Assembly (NCBI GenBank): GCA_965365445.1
Contig: CBDUBS010000041.1
Coordinates: 1-23,952 of the forward strand
Direction: 5' to 3'
Source: CBDUBS01 sp965365445
Lineage (GTDB): Bacteria > Bacteroidota > Rhodothermia > Rhodothermales > DASSAV01
DNA length: 23,952 nt
Position 1 is the first letter of the stretch. Each line of letters opens with the position of its first letter. Both the position numbers and the translations under genes were made by a program. Under the pieces are notes generated by a model. The model saw only the letters and a list, made by a program, of their open reading frames with translations. It was not told the origin of the DNA and searched no databases. Shown here in pieces: positions 19,139 to 23,952 of the stretch.

Positions 19139-20632
19139 TCAGGAATTGACTTGCAGGTCTTTCGCGGCCCCTCGGGCGGCAAGGATCATCTCCAGGCGTC
19201 TCTCGTAGAGCGTCCGCTCGATGCCGGCAGGATACTCGTGCGGGTAGTCGAAACGCTTGATGCCCTGATGGAACCGGTCGAGCTCTTCGCGGGCGCGGGT
19301 GCGGGCGTCTTCCAGGCCGGGCAACGGCCCCACAAGACGGCCGCCCCGAAAAACCGGCGTAAGGAGGTCCTCGTACGGCGTGTCGTGAGCAAAACGGTTG
19401 CGGCGGGTGTAATCGGTCGGATGGACGTACTCTGCATCGCCTTCGGGCGGTGTGCGTTCATCGAAAATCATGTCCCCGGCATATTCGCCGTCGCAGCGGA
19501 AACGCCGCACCTGTAGTATTCCGGGAATGGAGGTTTTTTCCGGCTGCTCGGAGAGTTTGATCCGGTCCTCCCAGGAGCCCCCGGTTTTCTTGAGCGCGGA
19601 GAGCTTGTACACGCCCCCGAGGGCGGGCTGGTCGTAGGCCGTGACGAGGCGGGTGCCCACGCCCCATACGGTGATGCGGCTATCCTGAAGCTTCAGGCTC
19701 TGGATGGTTCGTTCATCGAGGTCGCTGGAGGCGTATATCTGGGCCTCCGGGAAACCGCCCTCATCGAGGATGCGGCGGGCCTGCTGGCTGAGCCAGGAAA
19801 GGTTGCCGGAATCCAGGCGAATGCCTCCCAGCTTGTGCCCCTGCCGCCGGAGCGCTTCTCCCGCCTCGACGGCGTGGCGCACCCCCTGGAGCGTATCGTA
19901 GGTATCCACCAGAAACACACCGTTGTTGGGCAGGGCTTCGGCATAAGCCAGGAAAGCCTCCATCTCGCTCTCGAAGCTCATCACCCAGCTATGGGCGTGC
20001 GTGCCGCCTACGGGAATGCCGAAAAGCCGGCCGGCCAGCACGTTGGACGTCGCCGCGCACCCGCCGAGGTAGGCGGCGCGGCTGGCGGTAAGGCCTCCGT
20101 CGATCCCCTGCGCCCGGCGCAGACCGAACTCCAGCACGGGTTCGCCCCCGGCGGCATGTACTATCCGCGCGGCCTTCGTCGCGAACAGGGTGTTCGCGCC
20201 GATAATGTTCAGGAGCGCGGTTTCGAGCAGCTGCGCCCCGATCAGCGGGCCTTTTACCCGGATGAGCGGCTCGTGGGCAAAACAGGGGGTGCCCTCGGGC
20301 ATCGCGTCGATGTCCAGGTCGAGGCGCCATGCCTGTAAATACTTCAGAAAAGCCTTCTCGAACAGCCCTTTGCCGTCGTTTCCGGTGAGGGTAGCCAGGT
20401 ACGCGACGTCCTCTTCCGTAAACCGAAGGCTCTGGAGGTACTGGGCGGCCGGAGCCAGCCCGGCGGCCACGGCATACCCGCCCGAAAAAGGCAGCCGCCG
20501 GAAGGAGAGATGGAAAACGGCTTCGTCTCGCTCCCGCCCCTGCTTCCAGTACCCGTAGGCCATCGTAATCTGGTACAGGTCCGTCAGGAGGGCAAGCGAG
20601 GGGCCATACAGGTAGTGCGATACGGTAGACAT
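19139..20632 (-). CDS. pncB: Nicotinate phosphoribosyltransferase
   Basis: This enzyme joins nicotinate and PRPP, with ATP, to make nicotinate mononucleotide for NAD salvage. The 497-residue protein shows LLTDLYQITMAYGYW near the start, RRLPFSGGYAVAAGL, GLRRAQGIDGGLTASRAAYLGG, GTHAHSWVMSF (with the probable phosphorylated His) and GIRLDSGNLSWLSQQAR, all typical of the bacterial family. Two in-frame ATGs are possible, 20662 and 20632. I use 20632 because the extra ten residues are basic and not conserved-looking, but neither start has a clear Shine-Dalgarno. The gene is divergent from the small membrane protein and TonB receptor, with a structured 267-nt gap between the start codons. Confidence 0.93.
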   Translation of the reverse strand: MSTVSHYLYGPSLALLTDLYQITMAYGYWKQGRERDEAVFHLSFRRLPFSGGYAVAAGLAPAAQYLQSLRFTEEDVAYLATLTGNDGKGLFEKAFLKYLQAWRLDLDIDAMPEGTPCFAHEPLIRVKGPLIGAQLLETALLNIIGANTLFATKAARIVHAAGGEPVLEFGLRRAQGIDGGLTASRAAYLGGCAATSNVLAGRLFGIPVGGTHAHSWVMSFESEMEAFLAYAEALPNNGVFLVDTYDTLQGVRHAVEAGEALRRQGHKLGGIRLDSGNLSWLSQQARRILDEGGFPEAQIYASSDLDERTIQSLKLQDSRITVWGVGTRLVTAYDQPALGGVYKLSALKKTGGSWEDRIKLSEQPEKTSIPGILQVRRFRCDGEYAGDMIFDERTPPEGDAEYVHPTDYTRRNRFAHDTPYEDLLTPVFRGGRLVGPLPGLEDARTRAREELDRFHQGIKRFDYPHEYPAGIERTLYERRLEMILAARGAAKDLQVNS

Positions 20633-20739
20633 AGTAAATCGGTACAGAAACCGGCGGTGCATTCACTCGGACTTCACCGAATGTACGCAAACGCCGCCTG
20701 GAATCCATCGGCCGACCATTCCCGTTGCCGGTAGAGCAG

Positions 20740-20768
20740 GCCCGCACCGAGCGCCGCTCGGTGCGGGC
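20740..20768. repeat. Perfect 13-bp hairpin in the pncB / small-protein divergent region
   Basis: GCCCGCACCGAG (20740-20751) and CTCGGTGCGGGC (20757-20768) are exact reverse complements; the middle CGCCG adds one more pair and leaves a three-base loop. No T-run follows on either strand, and no gene ends here, so it is not an ordinary terminator. If the minus-strand promoter below is right, it forms the 5' end of the pncB leader. Confidence 0.75.
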
Positions 20769-20785
20769 GGCGGCTTACTATGTCC

Positions 20786-20794
20786 AGAATATCA
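20786..20794 (-). promoter_or_regulatory. Candidate extended -10 for pncB (TGATATTCT on the minus strand)
   Basis: TG-n-TATTCT is an extended -10 element that can work without a -35. Transcription would begin near 20779, so the 13-bp hairpin would start about 12 nt into the message. The TATTCT part matches the consensus at four of six positions only. Confidence 0.3.
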
Positions 20795-20845
20795 CATCGC
20801 ATCGTGCGCGCCCGATTGACCGGGGCGTTTCAAAGCGATGATATT
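20788..20845. repeat. Inverted repeat with outward-facing -10-like arms
   Basis: AATATC-AC-ATCGC (20788-20800) pairs with GCGATGATATT (20835-20845), 11 bp with a two-base bulge. A smaller CGCCC/GGGCG hairpin lies inside. Each arm reads GCGATG(TG)ATATT outward, so the same motif faces both divergent genes. Confidence 0.5.
20816..20845 (+). promoter_or_regulatory. Candidate sigma-70-like promoter for the small protein and TonB receptor
   Basis: TTGACC (20816-20821, five of six) and GATATT (20840-20845, four of six) are 18 nt apart. A start near 20852 gives a leader of about 48 nt before the ATG at 20900. Confidence 0.4.
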
Positions 20846-20899
20846 GAGGCGGCTCGGCAACGGGCCGTCTTTTCGCTCAAGAAATAACGCGTACAATCC

Positions 20900-21019
20900 A
20901 TGAAAAACATTTTTCGGGCCTTGATCGCGGGCTGGGCCGCCAAGCGGTTGGGAGGCGGCTGTTTGATGACGGTTATCCTGTTTATCGTCATCTTCTGGCT
21001 GCTCGGTTATCTGTTCTGA
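20900..21019 (+). CDS. 39-residue single-pass membrane protein
   Basis: An ATG at 20900 opens a 39-codon frame ending in TGA at 21019. The protein begins MKNIFRALIAGWAAKRLGGG and continues with one strongly hydrophobic helix (LMTVILFIVIFWLLGYLF) that ends at the C-terminus. The basic, amphipathic N-terminal half suggests an N-in orientation or a tail-anchored protein. I recall similar tiny proteins with an 'AKKLGGGC' core and a hydrophobic tail in related bacteria, but that is memory, not a search. It lies 12 nt before the TonB receptor start and probably shares its transcript. Function unknown. It could be a coding accident, but start, length, composition and position all argue for a real gene. 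Confidence 0.7.
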   Translation: MKNIFRALIAGWAAKRLGGGCLMTVILFIVIFWLLGYLF

Positions 21020-21031
21020 CCCGAGGCGCCG

Positions 21032-23140
21032 TTGAAAACACCGAATCGGCATCCGGAAACCATTCGGTGGCCGTGGCGGCTCGTCGCGGCGGTCGGATGG
21101 TTCTTTCTGACTCCTGCTCCCTGTCGGGCGCAGGAGTCGGAAAGGGATTCGGCGGCTGCCTCGTTGCCGGAGATCGTGATCACGGCGCTGCGCACCCCGA
21201 GCGCGGCGGCGCAGGTGCCGTATGCCGTCACCGTGGTAGGCCCCTCGGAAATCGGGACCGGGCGGCGCGGCTTTTCCCTTGACGAGTTGCTGTTCGCCGT
21301 GCCGGGGGTTCAGATCGAAAACCGCTACAATTTCGCCCTGGGTGAACGCCTTTCGATCCGGGGCTTCGGCGCACGCGCCCAGTTCGGGGTGCGCGGAGTC
21401 AAAGTGCTGCTCGACGGCATTCCGGCTACGTTTCCGGACGGGCAATCGGCGCTGGGGCACATCGACATGGAAGCGGTAGGGCGCGTGGAGGTGATCCGAG
21501 GTCCGGCCTCGGCCCTTTACGGCAACGCCGCCGGGGGCGTCGTTCACTTCCAGTCGCCCGACCCTCCTTCGTCTCCCCTGGTACAGACCCTCGCGGTAAC
21601 GGCAGGCTCCAACGGCCTGCGTCGGTTTCGAAGTGCAACGAGCGGCACGCTCGGCTCCACGACGTACGCGTTCGACGTATCCCGGCTCGCTTACGCAGGG
21701 TATCGGGCGTTCAGTGAAGCCGAGAACCTGTACCTGGGCGGCCGCATAGGCCGGCGATACCGTAGCGGCGGATGGCAATTGACCGGCCGGTATGCAGGCT
21801 ACGAAGCCGAGAACCCCGGCTCGCTCTCCGATTCGTTGCTCCGCGCCGACCGGAGCCAGGCCTACCTGTTCAACAGGGTGCAGCAAACGGGCGAAACGGG
21901 ACGACAGGGACAGGCAGGGCTCCGCTGGACCCGCACGGTCGGGGCCGGTGAGCTCGTGGCATCGGGATACGGATTGCTGCCGCTGATCATCGACAACCCG
22001 ATCCCCTCGGCGTACATCGACCTGTACCGGAAGGCCGCGGGCGTTCGGATGGAGTATCGGGGCGGCTTCGGTGCAGGGGCGGCCTTCGCCCGCTGGACGC
22101 TCGGAGCGGAAATGGACGCACAGCACGACGACAGGCAGAATTTCGGCAACGAGCAGGGGCGGCGGGGGGCGCTCCGGCTCGATCAGATCGAACAGGTCGT
22201 CAACGGAGGCGTCTTCGGGCAGGTATCCGCTGGGATTACGGAGCGGCTGAGCGCCCTGGGTGGCTTGCGGTTCGATGCATTTACCTTCGAGGCCGAGGAT
22301 CGGCTGGTCGACGAGGGCAATCCGGATCATTCGGGCCGACGCACCATGACCGCCTTGAGCCCGTCGGCGGGGGTCGTGTTCCTGCCTTCGCCCGGGATGC
22401 ATGTATATGCGAACGCGGCTACCTCATTCGAAACACCCACCACCACGGAACTGGTGAACCGGCCGGATGGAACCGGAGGCTTTAATCCCGACCTCGATCC
22501 GCAACGCACGCTGTCGTTCGAGTCGGGTTTGCGCACGCGGGCAGGTCGCACCGGACGGGTCCATGTCGCCGTGTACCGGGCGGTGGTCCGTAAAGCCCTC
22601 GTGCCCTTCGAATCCGCCGAGGCGCCGGGGCGGACCTTCTTCCGCAATGCCGGCTCGGCCGTGCATCGGGGTGTGGAAGCGGGGGCCGACTGGGCGCCGG
22701 CGTCGGGGTTTCGGATGAGGGCAGGGTACACGTTAACCGACGCCCGGTTCAGGAAGTACGAAACGGGAGGGCGGGTTTACGACGGCAACCGCATACCCGG
22801 CATCGCCCTTCACCGCATCGAGGCCGGCATGGATATCCGGCGCAAGCGAGGGTGGTTTGCTTCGGTGGAGGGTCGGTATGCCGGCGAAATGTTCGTCAAC
22901 GACGCCAACCGCGCCTCCTCACCGGCCTACACGCTGGTGGGCATTCGCCTCGGCTTCGAAGCCGTACAGCTGGGGCCGATGCAGGCGGCATTCTTTGGCG
23001 GGGCGGACAACGTATTCGATCAGGGGTACAACACCTCCGTCGTCGTAAACGCCTTCGGAGGGCGTTACTACGAGCCCGGCCCCGGCCGCACGTTCCACGC
23101 GGGGATGCGCGTGGATATCGGGCGCGGCGAGGGCAACTGA
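21032..23140 (+). CDS. TonB-dependent outer-membrane receptor, FecA-like
   Basis: This 702-residue gated outer-membrane channel imports a ligand such as an iron complex using TonB energy. A signal peptide (about 1-34, ending APCRA before QE) is followed by a TonB-box-like EIVITA at about 47-52. The plug domain shows LDELLFAVPGVQIENRYN, LSIRGFGARAQFGVRGVKV, LLDGIPATFPDGQS and VEVIRGPASALYGNAAGGV. The rest is a 22-strand-type barrel ending GPGRTFHAGMRVDIG. The RGFGARAQFGVRG segment is typical of FecA-like siderophore receptors. The start is a TTG at 21032; no ATG precedes the signal peptide, and GAGG five nt upstream makes a fair Shine-Dalgarno. It has no N-terminal carboxypeptidase-like domain and no SusD partner, so a SusC role is unlikely. 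Confidence 0.92.
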   Translation: MKTPNRHPETIRWPWRLVAAVGWFFLTPAPCRAQESERDSAAASLPEIVITALRTPSAAAQVPYAVTVVGPSEIGTGRRGFSLDELLFAVPGVQIENRYNFALGERLSIRGFGARAQFGVRGVKVLLDGIPATFPDGQSALGHIDMEAVGRVEVIRGPASALYGNAAGGVVHFQSPDPPSSPLVQTLAVTAGSNGLRRFRSATSGTLGSTTYAFDVSRLAYAGYRAFSEAENLYLGGRIGRRYRSGGWQLTGRYAGYEAENPGSLSDSLLRADRSQAYLFNRVQQTGETGRQGQAGLRWTRTVGAGELVASGYGLLPLIIDNPIPSAYIDLYRKAAGVRMEYRGGFGAGAAFARWTLGAEMDAQHDDRQNFGNEQGRRGALRLDQIEQVVNGGVFGQVSAGITERLSALGGLRFDAFTFEAEDRLVDEGNPDHSGRRTMTALSPSAGVVFLPSPGMHVYANAATSFETPTTTELVNRPDGTGGFNPDLDPQRTLSFESGLRTRAGRTGRVHVAVYRAVVRKALVPFESAEAPGRTFFRNAGSAVHRGVEAGADWAPASGFRMRAGYTLTDARFRKYETGGRVYDGNRIPGIALHRIEAGMDIRRKRGWFASVEGRYAGEMFVNDANRASSPAYTLVGIRLGFEAVQLGPMQAAFFGGADNVFDQGYNTSVVVNAFGGRYYEPGPGRTFHAGMRVDIGRGEGN

Positions 23141-23166
23141 ACCACACGCCGCCCGGCGACGAAAGG

Positions 23167-23952
23167 CTATTCCTGCCGGGCCTTCTTGAGCCCTTCGGTG
23201 GTCGTGTAGTACTTCGTAATCATGTTGGGCGTTTCCCATTCGGGAAGGCGGCCGTCCCGAAGGTACTGGAGATACTTTTCCGTAACCTGCGCGAAGTGCG
23301 CTTCATGCCCGACCTTGTACGAGTCGGGTATTTCAATTTTCCAGCTACCGTTGCCCATACCTACCACCTGAAGGCCGGGGTACTCGGCAGCCAGATCCCC
23401 CTCGACGGCCTGTTTCAGGGCCTGCTCGAAAGAATCGCCCCCCTCCCCCATCGCCTCGACGTACAGAGTGGGTTTGTAGTTTTCCTCAGGCCCCTGCCGG
23501 ATGACGAGGCGGCTTCGCGTGCCGCGCATGATGCTGTAGTGGGTGTCGCCGGCGCCCGGAGGCGCTTCGTAATTCCAGATGACGGATACCTTGGCGACTT
23601 TGTCTTTCAGCCTGTAGACGATCTCACCGTTGGCATACGTCTTGAGCAGGTCTCCCTCTACGCTGTTCCGCAGGTAATCGGGGTACTGTTTAAGATGGGT
23701 AACCCGCTCGAACTGCTCCGGCGTCAGGTCGGTCGTCCAGCGACGGGCGGACAGGATCTCGACATCGGATTTAGATAGCGGCTGTTCGGGAAAGGCTTCC
23801 CACTGGATGAGATCGACCAGGTGCGTGGTGATATCCACGAGTCCTTCACCCTGCTGTTCGGTATCAAAGAACCAGGCCGGGCGCTTGAGGGGTCTGCCGG
23901 AGACTTCCTTGGCGAAGTGGTGCACCGACTCCTTGGTGATGGCCGGTTCCTC
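23167..23952 (-). CDS. Gfo/Idh/MocA family oxidoreductase, C-terminal part (partial, start off window)
   Basis: The frame is open to the right edge and gives the last 261 residues. The N-terminal Rossmann domain with the NAD(P)-binding GxGxxG is outside the window. The visible part begins EEPAITKESVHHFAKEV and contains RPAWFFDTEQQGEGLVDITTHLVDLIQWE, which looks like the catalytic region of this family (the DITTHLVD His would be the active-site acid/base). YSIMRGTRSRLVIRQG and a C-terminal segment WKIEIPDSYKVGHEAHF match the C-terminal domain found in Bacteroidota sugar-type oxidoreductases. Such enzymes oxidise or epimerise sugars or polyols. It is convergent with the TonB receptor gene, with only 26 nt between the two stops. 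Confidence 0.88.
   Translation of the reverse strand, partial: EEPAITKESVHHFAKEVSGRPLKRPAWFFDTEQQGEGLVDITTHLVDLIQWEAFPEQPLSKSDVEILSARRWTTDLTPEQFERVTHLKQYPDYLRNSVEGDLLKTYANGEIVYRLKDKVAKVSVIWNYEAPPGAGDTHYSIMRGTRSRLVIRQGPEENYKPTLYVEAMGEGGDSFEQALKQAVEGDLAAEYPGLQVVGMGNGSWKIEIPDSYKVGHEAHFAQVTEKYLQYLRDGRLPEWETPNMITKYYTTTEGLKKARQE

Noticed and set aside
20792..22402. 536-codon frame antisense to the TonB receptor and the small protein
   Set aside because: It covers the plug domain of a well-supported receptor and shows no domain, signal or plausible start region.
23141..23166. Terminator between the convergent TonB receptor and oxidoreductase genes
   Set aside because: Only 26 nt with no stem of useful length and no T-run.

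Overview
The window is a GC-rich, gene-dense stretch of a bacterial chromosome. It holds 17 well-supported protein genes, one 39-residue gene, and no RNA genes, insertion sequences or CRISPR that I can see. Several traits point to the Bacteroidota/Rhodothermota side of the FCB group, and I favour a Rhodothermales-like organism. These traits are a DUF4290-type protein, a Bacteroidota-style LptE lipoprotein behind a sigma-54 activator and miaB, an isolated atpD-atpC pair, a FecA-like TonB receptor, a sugar-type Gfo/Idh/MocA oxidoreductase, and two perfect TAnnTTTG promoter boxes. The assignment rests on gene families and order, not on a database search.

Layout. Positions 1-5046 (minus strand): a NatA/NatB-like ABC exporter followed by a large secreted protein that joins a zinc-peptidase domain, a PD40 beta-propeller and an outer-membrane-type beta-barrel; it runs off the left edge. 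Positions 5101-5632 (minus): what looks like a self-contained small transcription unit, with promoter, structured leader, a 94-residue protein and a terminator. Positions 5486-5957: a divergent regulatory gap. Positions 5958-12825 (plus): DUF4290 protein, miaB, then a tight run of a sigma-54 activator, lptE, a TPR protein, anmK and thiL. Positions 12982-15012 (plus): atpD-atpC, closed by a clear intrinsic terminator. Positions 15035-16803 (plus): a D-threonine-aldolase-family enzyme and a small lipoprotein. Positions 16829-20632 (minus): nicotinate phosphoribosyltransferase followed by a secreted GH42-like glycosidase. Positions 20633-20899: a divergent gap with a very strong hairpin and outward-facing promoter-like arms. 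Positions 20900-23140 (plus): a 39-residue membrane protein and a TonB-dependent receptor. Positions 23167-23952 (minus): the C-terminal part of a Gfo/Idh/MocA oxidoreductase.

The genes are mostly housekeeping and envelope functions: tRNA modification, LPS export, peptidoglycan recycling, thiamine and NAD cofactors, ATP synthesis, and outer-membrane uptake. I did not find a defence system, mobile island or biosynthetic cluster. The most interesting signals are the two structured divergent intergenic regions (5486-5957 and 20633-20899), the 39-residue membrane protein next to the TonB receptor, the three-part surface protein at the left edge, and the sensor-less sigma-54 activator tied to lptE.
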